Shown here piece by piece: positions 29,625 to 39,355 of a stretch of DNA of 64,000 nt (within the stretch, counting starts at the first letter, position 1; each line of letters opens with the position of its first letter). The translations under genes were made by a program, and so were the position numbers. Source of the stretch: Symbiodinium natans (Eukaryota; Sar; Dinophyceae; Suessiales; Symbiodiniaceae); assembly GCA_905221605.1 (NCBI GenBank), contig CAJNDS010002306.1:176001-240000 (forward strand), read 5' to 3'. Under the pieces are notes generated by a model. It was not told the DNA's origin and searched no databases. It saw only the letters and a program-made list of their open reading frames with translations.

Positions 29625-29710
29625 TGCATACAATACCTACACACTTTGTACATACACGATGCGGGTAGTTATTCTACATGTAGGAGGCAAGCCCTACACT
29701 TTGTAGGCCG
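29625..29710 (+). repeat. Diverged local duplication, copy B
   Basis: See 29150-29250. Copy A has an extra TTCTTTGCATTTCCACAG segment, which looks like an intron end, so copy B may be the spliced or deleted form. Confidence 0.65.
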
Positions 29711-29859
29711 CTCTCTTAGGTTAACCAGGTAACCAAGAAACTCCACCTCATTCCAGTTCCCTGCCTAAATTTGACCCAACTCGTGCAAAACGTAGGTTTG
29801 CAAAAACCCAGGCCCCACAGCAACCTGCCCTCTCTCTCTCTCTCTCCATATATAGACAG

Positions 29860-29879
29860 ATGTATATATACATATATGT

Positions 29880-29968
<89 letters not shown>
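29860..29968. repeat. TATACA microsatellite
   Basis: About 15 perfect hexamers after a CTCTCTCT stretch. Confidence 0.95.
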
Positions 29969-29978
29969 GCCTCATATT

Positions 29979-30348
29979 TTGATTCCGCGCTTGAGCTCTA
30001 TTTTTCAAACGACCCTTGAACAGTTGCGTCTCGGACATGTAGTTGATGTCAAATACCCGACAAGACAGATGGAGTTCTGCACTCATGAGGTTCCGGAAAA
30101 TGCGTTTTACGCTTGCAAAAACACGAAAGCACAAGCTAACCGGCACCAACTACATGTCCAAAGCATATCCGGTCCCTGCGAGACTCCGAACTTCAGTTGT
30201 TCCTTGCTTGGAAGTGGAGGTGTTGGAATGTCTCAGACAGGAAGGCAATAAGCATGGGATTGCTGGTTCCAGAGAGCGACGGAGCCACTGTCCAAGAACA
30301 GTTGTTGCTGGTGCTGGGAAGGCTCAGCACTTTGATACATATTTCTGA
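29979..30348 (+). CDS. Coding candidate, two overlapping frames
   Basis: One frame (to 30251) reads LEQLRLGHVVDVKYPTRQM and EVPENAFYACKNTKAQANR; another (30043-30348) reads MMSNTRQDRWSSALMRFRKM. The first looks better. No splice context decides. Confidence 0.35.
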
Positions 30349-30505
30349 AGCTTCTAGATGACGGACGCGGAGACTCGTTAACACGTCGAGTCCACACAGG
30401 TGCATCGAGGTCATATGCAGCGGCAAGTGTCGTAGGAGTTCTTGGATGTTTCGTGAATCGGTGCATCTGAACGTCGCTCATCCTGATCGCAACTGCTAAT
30501 TCCTG

Positions 30506-30817
30506 GTGCCTGAGGATTCCCTTGAACTCGTTTGTGTAAGCAGATCAAGAAAAAGAAGCTCATTGTTGACTTTTTTTGGATGCTGTTTTCTCACGGTTCT
30601 TCTTGCCGCATCTGCACTGGATGATGTTGGGGAGTCCATAGATTCTCGTCTACAGCCAGCGTGGGGAACGCTCCACGAGCGGCGACGATTTCTGAATTTA
30701 ATGCTGCCGGAGGGCAAGCGTGAGTGGGACTGTCAGTGTTGCTGCTACATGTCAAGCTGGGAGCTGCAAATTGGGTATATGTGGCCCATTGGACGATCGA
30801 GGCATGAGGGAAAGTAG
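30506..30817 (+). CDS. Possible secreted or membrane protein segment
   Basis: Frame contains a basic stretch and a hydrophobic run, RKRSSLLTFFGCCFLTVLLA, followed by ASALDD, which resembles a signal peptide with its cleavage site; then a polar region with WDCQCCCYM. Starts at GTG, so the true start is unknown. Confidence 0.35.
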   Translation: MPEDSLELVCVSRSRKRSSLLTFFGCCFLTVLLAASALDDVGESIDSRLQPAWGTLHERRRFLNLMLPEGKREWDCQCCCYMSSWELQIGYMWPIGRSRHEGK

Positions 30818-30933
30818 AGGGGTGCCACGCACCAGCCAACGTTAGCTAAGCTAACATGCAATCCACGGTTTAGTCGTTGTGCCCGGTCTTCGTGTAAGCA
30901 ACACTTGAAGACTGTGACTACTTGCTGGTTCCT

Positions 30934-30970
30934 AGTAGGGAATGAGGGAATGAGGGAATGAGGGAATGAT
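30934..30970. repeat. GGGAATGA tandem repeat, 4 copies
   Basis: Perfect octamer repeat, followed by a hairpin-like CCCTTTAAGGG. Confidence 0.9.
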
Positions 30971-31247
30971 CTACCCTATATGCCCTTTAAGGGATTGTGT
31001 AGGGTACCTAACTCCCCCATCATAAGCTGATCGTGGAAGCTTCGAAGCGCCCAGGAGTTGGCGGTAGCGCTGTGGCAATAGTGTTGAGTGTTGGCCTGTT
31101 CGTCAGCGGTTTTTGTTTGCATAATGAAGGTATTCCTTAGACCGCTCTCACTTAGGGATTCTGGGGCATCTCGCGGTAAAAAGCGACCCTATGCTCCGAA
31201 CGAGGTCGTTAGATGGGTAATTCGGAGACTCATCCTGCGAACATGCG

Positions 31248-31658
31248 ATGCCCTCAGAGGAAGTCCTATTTTCGCAAGGGAAAGCTTGTTGGAAGCATCC
31301 CTTGCCGCGGTTGTCTGCAGAGTTCAACGGGGGCGTAATCCAAAACTACAGAGTTCAAGTACGAGTTAGACGGAGCTGTCAGACAGTTCAGAAAGGGGTT
31401 CAGGTACTAATGCTTCGCAACTTAGTCTTACACCAGATGCAGTGCACTGAAGATGCACGTGAAGAGTGCGCAACGCCGTGGGGCCCTGCTGGGACTCTGC
31501 TAGCTGTCGCCACGTATACCCCAAACAGCCGCAGACAGGCGCAAAAATGGATGCGACTCGATGTTTCGGGGTTTGACTTCTGCTCAAAGAATAGCATACT
31601 CCTGCATCAAAATTCCCCTTCAATGCCCCTAGACGTCCCACCATTTTCCCGAAAGTGA
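31248..31658 (+). CDS. Hypothetical protein, 136 codons
   Basis: ATG start MPSEEVLFSQGKACWKHPLP; contains FNGGVIQNYRVQVRVRRSCQ and RQAQKWMRLDVSGFDFCSK, ends VPPFSRK. Protein-like along its length with beta-strand-like parts. It may be two exons; an upstream segment at 31178-31330 in another frame (KKRPYAPNEVVRWVIRRL) is an alternative. No family recognised. Confidence 0.5.
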   Translation: MPSEEVLFSQGKACWKHPLPRLSAEFNGGVIQNYRVQVRVRRSCQTVQKGVQVLMLRNLVLHQMQCTEDAREECATPWGPAGTLLAVATYTPNSRRQAQKWMRLDVSGFDFCSKNSILLHQNSPSMPLDVPPFSRK

Positions 31659-31801
31659 ACATCTTTGCTCTGAAGCGGTCACCTCAGGCCCTGACTTTCG
31701 AACACAAGTTTTGGAGTTTTGAAAAGGCCACGAGTCGAAAAGCTGGCAGTAAGAACACTATAGTACACTATTTCAGTCCTTCCAGGCAGTGAAGCCAACA
31801 G

Positions 31802-32041
31802 TTGCAGGGAGTGTGGATGTTCACCCAGTCGTGCCGAAGGCCGAGAGTCGAAGAGTCCCGAACAGATCTCAGTGAATCCGCGCACATTAAGGAACCGTTT
31901 CCGTTGCCGGGAAAGGTGTTAGTACTCAGGCCAGGAATTTCGTTGAGGAGCCCAAGAGTGCAACCCCGTTTGGCCAACACAACAAGCGCCGAAGCCCAGC
32001 TAACAAAACTTGAGCCCGAAGCCTCTAGAGGACCCCCTTGA
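31802..32041 (+). CDS. Hypothetical protein segment
   Basis: Frame reads RRPRVEESRTDLSESAHIKE then PGKVLVLRPGISLRSPRV and ends EASRGPP. Preceded by a CAACAGTTGCAG acceptor. Downstream to 33330 I see only short fragments, small arrays at 32500 and 32600, and a C-rich stretch at 32820. Confidence 0.4.
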   Translation: MQGVWMFTQSCRRPRVEESRTDLSESAHIKEPFPLPGKVLVLRPGISLRSPRVQPRLANTTSAEAQLTKLEPEASRGPP

Positions 32042-33245
32042 ACCCCAAATGAAAGCTTTCAGTCCCACCAGCTGAGCAGGAAGGGGCCGCATCCGCCAAG
32101 AAACGGTGCGACTCCACGCGGCTGCGCTGTCTGCTTTGCTGCTCAGGGCCTTCAGGGCTACGTGATGCCATTCAGAGTCCCAGGATTCAAGGTGCCCCAC
32201 CAGCCTTGGTGTTGCTAGGAGCAGGTGATGACTCCTGATACCTAGTGATACAAGTCAGTATCGGGAAGGTGTCATTCTGGGTTTTGGGGCGAGGCCTGTC
32301 AATGTAGGTGAACGGCAGAATCTGGGCATCGCATCCCTGGGTCCGTGGGCCCTGACCCACGCGAATGAAACCTCCAAGCTACATGCTATTGAGTCCTCGT
32401 CGTAACAACCTCGTTGTCAACCCTTCGACGACGTGTGCTGGACGCATATTTTCATAATTCTGTAGAAAAATGTTGTTCTCTGGCTGCTGTAACCCCCCAA
32501 ACCCTAAACAGCAAAGCCTACTACTTAGAATGCTGCAGGGTGGGTCATGGAGTGTTCAGGATGCCCAAATAAAACAGTGGCCCCATACCCGAAACCCCGA
32601 ACCCCTAAACCCTAAACGCTGGTGATCGCCGCGCCCCTGCTCTGGTGGGTAGTTGGGGGAGTTTGGGTCGCTTCCTAGCCTGAAGCGAGGAGGCCGAACG
32701 GGGCTTGAGAGCTTGCGGGGTCTCTGGTGCAGGGCTCTCAACCCTGGATTGCAAAAAGCCTTCTCTTAACTCTGGATTCTAAATGCCTTCCCCCTAAACC
32801 CTAAATCCGGTAAAAGGCACCCCCCCCCCACCACCAAAAGCACGCACGCACGCACACACCCACCCTGAAAGTCTTGGAAGAACTCTTGCAGCCAAGGCAC
32901 TTCAGGGTCTGCAGGGTTTAGGGCCATTGCAGCCACTATGCTTAAAGACTTAAACCCTGTTGAAAATCTTTTGATCTTGGGCTGAAGGCGAGGCTAACAA
33001 GAGATGGGCAGGATGGATCCAGAAGCCCCACGTCTTGTTCACCTCGCAAGCCTTGAAGCCTACTTGAAAGCTTGGTTGTGACTGGAGAAGAAACCGATTA
33101 ATTCTCGTGGAAGCCTGATGGGGGATACAACCCAACCTACCGATAGCTTCCGAGGCTTTCAGCGTGTTGGTGTTTTGTTTTGGCACGGGAGGGGGGAGAG
33201 GGGGGACCTTCGGACCATGCAGCGGAAGCCGTGCAGTTCATGGAG

Positions 33246-33318
33246 CCCTAATCCTAAACCCTAAACCCTAACCCCTAGACCCTAGACCCTAAACCCTAAA
33301 CCCAAAACCCTAAACCCT
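33246..33318. repeat. CCCTAAA array with CCCTAGA variants
   Basis: C-strand array, 15 bases before the acceptor at 33333. Confidence 0.93.
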
Positions 33319-33333
33319 GCAATGATTGCACAG

Positions 33334-33390
33334 GTTGTCTCATGTACGCTACGCCGACGCAGTGGCGGGCCCGACACGACTCGATTTTGG
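33334..33390 (+). CDS. Exon between arrays
   Basis: Acceptor TGATTGCACAG, donor GTGATG. Encodes LSHVRYADAVAGPTRLDFG. The TTTAGGG array starts 45 bases downstream of the donor. Unknown gene. Confidence 0.5.
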
Positions 33391-33435
33391 GTGATGGCAG
33401 ATGGGGGTTTACGAAAACATGGGACCCTGGGACCC

Positions 33436-33506
33436 CTCGTAGGGTTTAGGGTTTAGGGTTTAGGGTTTAGGGTTTAGGGTTTAGGGTTTAGGGTTTAGGG
33501 TTAGGG
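33436..33506. repeat. TTTAGGG array, 9 units
   Basis: Nearly perfect G-strand units. Confidence 0.97.
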
Positions 33507-33510
33507 ATAT

Positions 33511-33580
33511 GGGACCCCTAATGTAGGCCCCAAATAGTAGGATTCCCTTCGAATGAGGACCCCAAGAAGGTACCTGTAGG
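33511..33580 (+). repeat. Dispersed short repeat family, copy 1
   Basis: GACCCCTAATGTAGGCCCC, AAATAGTAGGATTCCCTTC, then ACCCCAAGAAGGTACC. Similar copies at 36461-36510 and 60103-60172. Confidence 0.75.
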
Positions 33581-33602
33581 GCACGGATTTCGGAACCTCC
33601 AG

Positions 33603-33683
33603 ATGTCTGCTTTCCCGAAGCCGAGGCTAAGCACCGCCAGCAGTTCCCCACAGCAGCGCGGCCCCCAGGATGCCCGATGCAGG
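33603..33683 (+). CDS. Exon with donor GTTTAGGG; first of a phase-consistent pair
   Basis: Acceptor GGAACCTCCAG. Encodes VCFPEAEAKHRQQFPTAARP and PGCPMQ plus one base. The intron starts GTTTAGGG. Joining to 33759 keeps the frame open (see next exon). Unknown protein. Confidence 0.6.
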
Positions 33684-33758
33684 GTTTAGGGTTTAGGGTT
33701 TAGGGTTTAGGGTTTAGGGTTTAGGGTTTAGGGTTTAGGGTCTGCGCCAGACTGGTAG
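33684..33758 (+). other. 75-base intron made mostly of TTTAGGG
   Basis: GTTTAGGG, seven more heptamers, then TCTGCGCCAGACTGGTAG. The sequence at its left end is the donor; the acceptor GGTAG restores the reading frame. The clearest example of an intron built from the telomere-like repeat. Confidence 0.65.
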
Positions 33759-33788
33759 TTGAATTGGCCGAGGCGGCTGTGACTTGTG
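33759..33788 (+). CDS. 30-base exon following the TTTAGGG intron
   Basis: Completes the codon left by 33683 and encodes VELAEAAVTC; donor GTTAAG. In phase with the previous exon. Confidence 0.5.
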
Positions 33789-34252
33789 GTTAAGCCTTCC
33801 CAAGCTCTGAGTTTGAGTCGCATATGTTGTTGAGGGGCGAGTAACATCCATAATCGCATATTTTGAAGCACTCTCAATACCCCGAAGCCCAAAGCGACAG
33901 CTGTGTAGTGCAATCCCAGAATCCTAACCCCAAACGAGCAAACCCGGAAGCCAAAGACCCAAAGTCTTAAACCCAGAGCCCAACCCAAGAAGGAGAGGGT
34001 TTCAACCCCTGAACCCTGAAGTTCGTGGCTATGAGAAATTCCGCTTCCTTTCACACCCAAGTGCAAGCCAAAAGCCTGAAACCCTCATCCAGTGCGAAAC
34101 CCTCATCCCGAGATTCAGCACAATGCCAGCGTCAGCGGCAAGCCCTAAACCCTCCACCCGAAAACTCAAGGCACCCCCAAGGCACACCCCAACGCACCCC
34201 AAGACAACAAAAGGTACCCCAAGGCAGGCAAGGTATTTTCGTAGAACTGCAG

Positions 34253-34425
34253 AAAGCCTCTCGAATTCGACAGTGAGGCGGCTGGGTGACCCCCAGAACA
34301 TGGCGGTGTACTCGCCGCGGAAGAGGCTGTTCTGGGGAGTGCCAACATTGCCAAACCCACCTCTGTGTGTTTCTGCACGAACGTTCGGTCCGTACTGGGC
34401 TCATGTTGTAGATCTCATTTTTTAG
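34253..34425 (+). CDS. C-terminal exon of unknown protein
   Basis: Acceptor GTAGAACTGCAG. Encodes SLSNSTVRRLGDPQNMAVYS, then PRKRLFWGVPTLPNPPLC, and ends AHVVDLIF before TAG. Protein-like throughout. A donor may lie inside (GGA|GTGCCA), so the 3' part could be intron. Confidence 0.55.
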
Positions 34426-34694
34426 GACTTATTCCCGGCTCACTTGAGGCTACCATTGGACACATCAATGGTGAGCATTGGGATAGTTGGGAGACAAGCC
34501 TTCCTGTCCTTGAGGGGCAGTATCTCGGACGAGCCCTTACATCGGCTACAGATGCCTGAAAGCATGGCGGACAATACTGGGAATATTAGTAGATACCACT
34601 AGTACTCCAAGACTGGAACGAAAGAGTAGAAACACCCACTCCAAGTAGCCAGGTATGGAGTCGTGGCCTGGGCCTTGACGGCTTAGCCGACCAG

Positions 34695-34859
34695 CTGGTG
34701 TTGGCTTGTTGTGGCACGGATATCCATGTCTTGAGGGAGAGAAGGATGTGGGCAGCTTGTGAAGGTAGCATGGATGCCGGAGGCGCTTTTAAGGCAGTGA
34801 AGTTCGCAGCACAGGGATGCAGACTGCGCATATCGGACCGGGATCCTTGCACTGTCAAC
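34695..34859 (+). CDS. Exon 1 of a phase-consistent pair
   Basis: Acceptor GCCGACCAG; 55 codons in phase 0: LVLACCGTDIHVLRERRMW, then GGAFKAVKFAAQGCRLRISD, ending PCTVN; donor GTGCCG. The next exon at 34967 continues in phase. Unknown protein, mixed alpha/beta character. Confidence 0.55.
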
Positions 34860-34897
34860 GTGCCGCGGTGCCGCCAAAACCCCAAAACCCCTAAGAG

Positions 34898-34964
34898 TCC
34901 CTAAACCCTAAACCCTAAACCCTGAACCCTAAACCCCAAACCCTAAACCCTAAACCCTAAACCA
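34898..34964. repeat. CCCTAAA array ending at an acceptor
   Basis: The last unit reads CCCTAAACCAAG and its AAG is the predicted acceptor: the array runs up to the exon. Confidence 0.93.
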
Positions 34965-34966
34965 AG

Positions 34967-35035
34967 GAGAAGCGTGAGCCTGTGGAGGCCTTCTCGGGTC
35001 TTCTTGCATCGTCATCACTGTCTGCGCTTAAGTTG
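34967..35035 (+). CDS. Exon 2 of the pair
   Basis: 23 codons, phase 0: EKREPVEAFSGLLASSSLSA then LKL; donor GTGCAT. If unspliced the frame ends LVHSIA and TGA. Between 35036 and 35480 no further exon is clear. Confidence 0.6.
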
Positions 35036-35495
35036 GTGCATAGCATCGCTTGAGTACATTGCGCCACAAAGTAGGGCATGTTACGTGGCTGGATGATAGG
35101 GCGCCAGGGCGAGAAGCTGCAGCCTGTAGGATCCTGGCTCCTCTCCCTACCCTTGAGACATGAGACTGCATGAGGTTTCATTTGGAGTGGGAACGCGCCC
35201 GCCGCAGCCTGACTCCAGCTTGCTTAAATTGTCGAACGTGCCTAATGTAGACTGGCCGTCAGCAAGGGCACCAGACTTTTGCCTGACCTGTGCAGAGGCT
35301 CGCACAGCAAGACATGCAGAGGTTGAATGCAACAGCTTGTGAGCACTGAGCACTCCAAGTTGGATCTTCACATGAAAGCCACACCCGGAGTGAAGAAATG
35401 CACCTCAGACCATCACGCGTTTCCCAAGCAACTTTTTGAGGAACAACGGTGCCACGCTTGCTGCACCCTGAGCTACTTGTTTTGCTGCGCTGGTC

Positions 35496-35690
35496 GTGAG
35501 CGTTGACGTCACAAGTCCGAAAGTTCTGAGAGTTCTGACATGTGGCCCATGCATTGAGGGCTTGCCGGAGAAGCAGTGCAAGTACTGTGGCAATGTGCCC
35601 GACACTGAGCGTGGGGCGTGCATCTGGGCCTTGAAGGTTTTCGAGCTGCCACAGATCCTTGGAAGCCATGTTGGATCTGATCCCTACACT
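35496..35690 (+). CDS. Zinc-ribbon-like exon (CxxC pair)
   Basis: Encodes LRVLTCGPCIEG then KQCKYCGNVPDTERGACIWA and LKVFELPQILGSHVG. Two CxxC knuckles about 12 residues apart resemble a zinc ribbon. Exon limits are uncertain; an AG lies at 35515-35516 just after GACGTCACA. Confidence 0.5.
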
Positions 35691-35753
35691 CTAAACTTTT
35701 CCTGGAGGGGCCTTGTGGAATGTCTTGCCGTGCATCATCTGCAACCAATCGAG

Positions 35754-35802
35754 GTTCCTGGAGGACTCGGCGTTTTGCCGGAACTGCGGCAGGAAGCGCG
35801 AG
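35754..35802 (+). CDS. Exon with FCRNCGRKR motif
   Basis: In one frame reads FLEDSAFCRNCGRKRE. The [FW]CR.CG.KR motif after a D/S residue is very common in dinoflagellate proteins that I recall and probably binds zinc. A CIIC pair lies just upstream in the same frame (NVLPCIICNQSR), so the exon may start earlier (about 35720). Confidence 0.55.
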
Positions 35803-36035
35803 GCATCGCTGTCACTGCAGAGTGTGCAATGCTGAGAGTATACTGCCACTTCTGACATGCTGACTGCATGCAGGCATTTTGACCAAATAGTAGAGCCTGG
35901 GCGTTTTGCTCAAGTTGTCCATGGGCAACAATTTGACCCTTTCTTCGGGAAGGTGGAGCCAACGGCTTATCGCCGCGCATTGAACGTTGTCGGGAGCCGA
36001 GAGACCTGGGAGAAGCCGCAGTCTTTGTGGAACAG

Positions 36036-36150
36036 CCCTAAGCCCTAAGCCCTAAGCCCAATTCCCTAAGCCCTGAGACCTGAGCCCTAAGCCCTAAGCC
36101 CTAAACCCCAAACCCCAAACCCCAAACCCTAAACCCTAAACCCTAAAACC
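36036..36150. repeat. CCCTAAG/CCCTAAA array
   Basis: Begins as CCCTAAG units and becomes CCCTAAA; 21 bases before the next acceptor. Confidence 0.95.
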
Positions 36151-36171
36151 TATCTTCGTGGCTCGGCCTAG

Positions 36172-36258
36172 GCCCCGAAGTCGGAAGCCTCCGAAGCTTC
36201 GGTGAGCCCGCAGCGATATTGGCAAGGCGCCCCCTGTGTTCGACTCCACTGAGTCCAA
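36172..36258 (+). CDS. Exon between arrays
   Basis: Acceptor TCGGCCTAG, donor GTAAAGGGTTTAGGG. Several frames are open: one reads APKSEASEASVSPQRYWQG, another DIGKAPPVFDSTESK at the end. Frame undecided but the borders are clear. Confidence 0.5.
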
Positions 36259-36263
36259 GTAAA

Positions 36264-36322
36264 GGGTTTAGGGTTTAGGGTTTAGGGTTTAGGGTTTAGG
36301 GTTTAGGGTTTAGGGTTTAGGT
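36264..36322. repeat. TTTAGGG array, 8 units
   Basis: Begins 5 bases after the donor. Confidence 0.95.
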
Positions 36323-36460
36323 TTTGAGGTCTGGAGTTTGACGAAAATAGGGGTTCTCTCTCTCTCTCTCTCTCTCGGTACCCTTTCGGGGGTCCCTTTT
36401 TAAGGGGTCTCTCTTCTATTCGGGGTATCAAAAGGGTCTCCCTATTTTGGGAAATACCCG

Positions 36461-36510
36461 TATGGGGACCCCTAATATAGTCCCCAAATAGTAGGATTCC
36501 TTCATATTCC
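36461..36510 (+). repeat. Dispersed short repeat family, copy 2
   Basis: GGGGACCCCTAATATAGTCC then CCAAATAGTAGGATTCCTTC. The region 36350-36460 just upstream has a CT run and GGGTCCC/GGGGTATC inverted motifs. Confidence 0.75.
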
Positions 36511-36822
36511 CTTACAATTCGGAAAGCCCCCCCATAATATCTCAGTGGGTTCTTTTTCTTGAATATCCTCTCAAAGAGTTTGGAGGGCCAACCTGGGGTT
36601 TGGGGATTCGCCTCTCTCTTCAACACTTGCCCTGTGCATGTCTCCGATCTTGGTGAGGCAGCCTCCAAGCTTTTGAGCCCTGCCCCGACGTACGAACTTC
36701 CCACAAAAGTAGGGGTCCCTTGGACGGCTTCTCAGAGTTGTTCAGAACATCGTGCAAACCTTTGACCTGAACCTTGGCACAGTTGAGCCGCTCACGACCT
36801 CGGGCTCGGGCAGAGAGCGCCC

Positions 36823-37137
36823 TTGGCGCCAGCAGGCGTTGGTTGGGGGTTCAGGGTGCAATCCCGCGAAGAAGTGGTTCTCGTGCAGGTTTTCTCTGAA
36901 GGGTCATGCAACTTAGGGGCTCAGATGGAACTGGGTGCGGGAGGAACTGATTGTCTGCTCTTTTCTCTGTCTCTCTCTTTTTCTCTCTTTGTTTGTCTGT
37001 GTCTGTCTGTAGAAAGACCTCTTAGCGTAATATTCGTGGCGCAGTATTCTTCTTCGTTCAGAGCTTCGTTTCGGTGCTTCGCCAAGAGCCAGGTTATAAT
37101 TCATTCTGGCCTGGTTGTTCCATGTACCCGGAGATGA
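36823..37137 (+). CDS. Coding candidate, uncertain
   Basis: Frame includes REEVVLVQVFSEGSCNLGAQ and MELGAGGTD, then a CT-rich stretch (SLSFSLFV) that is more likely intron. The first 120 bases may be an exon. Confidence 0.35.
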   Translation: MAPAGVGWGFRVQSREEVVLVQVFSEGSCNLGAQMELGAGGTDCLLFSLSLSFSLFVCLCLSVERPLSVIFVAQYSSSFRASFRCFAKSQVIIHSGLVVPCTRR

Positions 37138-37287
37138 GCCAGTTTTGTGTATGAATCACCTATGAGGATGCTGTTCTGGTTGAGAGGAGACGCCTCAGCC
37201 GGCTCAGCCCAGGCCGGCGCCAGCCAAGGACTGGCCTAAAGGAATTCAGCAGTAGGTAAGGGACCACAGCCACGTCTCTTCCAACAG

Positions 37288-37376
37288 GGCCGTGCAGGAG
37301 CTTCCGTTGATCTACTGCTTCTACGCTGATGGGGATGTTGGATGTATGAGGATCCAGGTGGCAAACCATCTTATGG
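37288..37376 (+). CDS. Exon with good splice sites, unknown
   Basis: Acceptor GTCTCTTCCAACAG, donor GTAAAA. Encodes AVQELPLIYCFYADGDVG and CMRIQVANHLM. Beta-rich, convincing; family unknown. A GTAAGG at 37255 could be the donor of a preceding exon, which would make a 33-base intron. Confidence 0.6.
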
Positions 37377-37895
37377 GTAAAACAACATGAGGAACGACGT
37401 TGCTGCTGGGTGGTGTGTAGTGTCTGTTCGGGTCGGTTTTTGGTGCATTCCTGTAACGTTGGGCTGCAGCCATTTTTCAGGAGAAGCCGTCGACTCTGGG
37501 GGATGACAGCATGGCGGCCACCAGCGGGTCGGCGCGCGACTCACTGAGGCACCCACCGATCAGATTTCGAGCCGGGCCGGCCCAACACGGGGTGTAGCGT
37601 GTGTATCGCAGACGAGGGCCAGGTCCCTTTCAGGGTTTTGGGTTGGGTGGGACGGGTTGGGAAGGGGGTGGTCTGGGCCGAGGCGAATTTCACAACATTA
37701 AGAAACTGCGGGTAGCAACCTGGCGAAGTGGCTGAGGTCACTTTCCAAGTGAGGTGGGCTGAAGCTCTTGGCCATTTCGTGGCTTAAGTAGCGGCTCCGT
37801 GCTCTTGACAGGCTTGTCGGGCTTGACAATCGTGATACCGGACATGGCACATTCATAAAGCGCACGAATCAAGAAGCAAGGCCACGGGATGCAAA

Positions 37896-38192
37896 GTGCC
37901 AGAGACACAATTCTTGGCTCATCTTGGAGAGTTGCTAAACGAACTCCTCTCCTTCGGGTCCATGGGCCTTCTGTCAGCCCTAAGAGCAGATGTCGAAGGT
38001 GTGGCTGTCATGGTCTCCCCGTTGAACGCGAAGCTTCTAAGCAGAAAGAACCCTGAGCCTGCACTGCACTCTAAACGGAACCCTCATAAGAGTCTGCATG
38101 TCACCATGCGGAAGATCGTCTCCTTGCAAGGGGCCTCGCTGCTGAGCGCGATCGACTCCAGCGCCAGGCTTGCAAGTGCTTGGATTCCCTGA
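37896..38192 (+). CDS. Hypothetical protein segment
   Basis: Frame reads ETQFLAHLGELLNELLSFGS, then VEGVAVMVSPLNAKLLSRK, ends ARLASAWIP. Helical first half. Start is a GTG in the frame, so the exon start is unknown. Confidence 0.45.
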   Translation: MPETQFLAHLGELLNELLSFGSMGLLSALRADVEGVAVMVSPLNAKLLSRKNPEPALHSKRNPHKSLHVTMRKIVSLQGASLLSAIDSSARLASAWIP

Positions 38193-38376
38193 CGCCATGT
38201 GGAGGATAGTGTTGTCTTGTGCAGAAGTGATTTTTGGAAGTAGTCAGCCCTATGATCGTTCCATGTTTGGAATTTGATGGCCTAAACCCTAAACCCTAAA
38301 CCCTAGAGCCAGTAGGTTGAGGGCTTCAAGGGGATGCTATATGTTTCTGGATTCCTTCGACCCCTGTGTTGACCAG

Positions 38377-38490
38377 GTGCAGGAGATGCGAAGCGATGCA
38401 TCGAATACCAGACAGGAGACGAGCCAGGGCATTGTTCCGCATTGTCCGCGCTTTGTGTTGCACTACGCTTTGTTGACGGGTCAGTGCTAG
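38377..38490 (+). CDS. Exon to stop, unknown
   Basis: Acceptor TGTTGACCAG; encodes VQEMRSDASNTRQETSQGIV then PHCPRFVLHYALLTGQC and TAG. A second frame over the same bases (GDAKRCIEYQTGDEPGH) is also good. Preceded at 38280 by a three-unit CCCTAAA array. Confidence 0.5.
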   Translation: MQEMRSDASNTRQETSQGIVPHCPRFVLHYALLTGQC

Positions 38491-38911
38491 GAGCGTCGCG
38501 AAAGGGGAAGCTCAAAGTATAGGCGTTGAGGTAGGGCAAAGGGGCTGGCAGGCCGGTGGGTTGAGACTCCTGAATTCTGGCTTGTTGCTCATCTTAATTT
38601 GTCGCAGAGGACCTCTCCTCGCAACATGCGAGGCAAAAGGTGCAAACAGACGAATTGTTCCCTGGCAGGCAGTATCGGGCGCAGTTTTATTTGGGGCCTG
38701 CCCCCTCAAAGCGTGCGCCGCGCACGTGCCGTTCGCTTGGGTATCTACACCGCATTCTAAGGAGGCTGACCCTTAGTAGCAGGTGGGGTGTCCATAGTTT
38801 AACTTCCAGATCAGTGCACTCCGGAGCCTTCAAGAGCCCTTGCGCTGTTGCTTTCTTGCGTGGATAAAACCTTGATTAAGTGAAGCCTCAAGGCTTCTTT
38901 ACGGGGCGGTT

Positions 38912-39139
38912 TTGGTTGAGGTTTTGCGGATTCGTTCTGGACTTGTCAGGCCAGCCTACTTCCCCAAACTGCCAAACCCACGAAGTCTCTGGTGCCGCAA
39001 GCTTGGCACCGGAGGAGTTCTTGAGCCTCCAAACCTCCAAAGCATCGAGAACCCAAGGATTCGGCATGGGCCCGTCACATTTTTGAGAGAAGTGCTCACT
39101 GAGGCGAGGCACTCTGCAGGACCTTCAGGCAGAGACTGA
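38912..39139 (+). CDS. Coding candidate
   Basis: Frame VEVLRIRSGLVRPAYFPKLP to REVLTEARHSAGPSGRD. A second plus frame from 38880 also lacks stops. Undecided. Confidence 0.35.
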   Translation: MVEVLRIRSGLVRPAYFPKLPNPRSLWCRKLGTGGVLEPPNLQSIENPRIRHGPVTFLREVLTEARHSAGPSGRD

Positions 39140-39355
39140 GAGGCTCCAAACGGAGCAGCCGGGAGCCCAGTTTGTACGGCATGGACTGTAGGTTTGGAAG
39201 CCGTCTGGCAAAAGCTTCATGTGGTGCTGAGCTGCTGAGGCGGAGGCAGGCGGCTGCTCTGAAAAGTTCGCTGAAGGCCGAGCAGAAGGGTTAAATCCTG
39301 AAGCCCTTCATCATCCTTCATCCCCCTTAATCCCCTAAGAATTCAGCTTGAAGCC

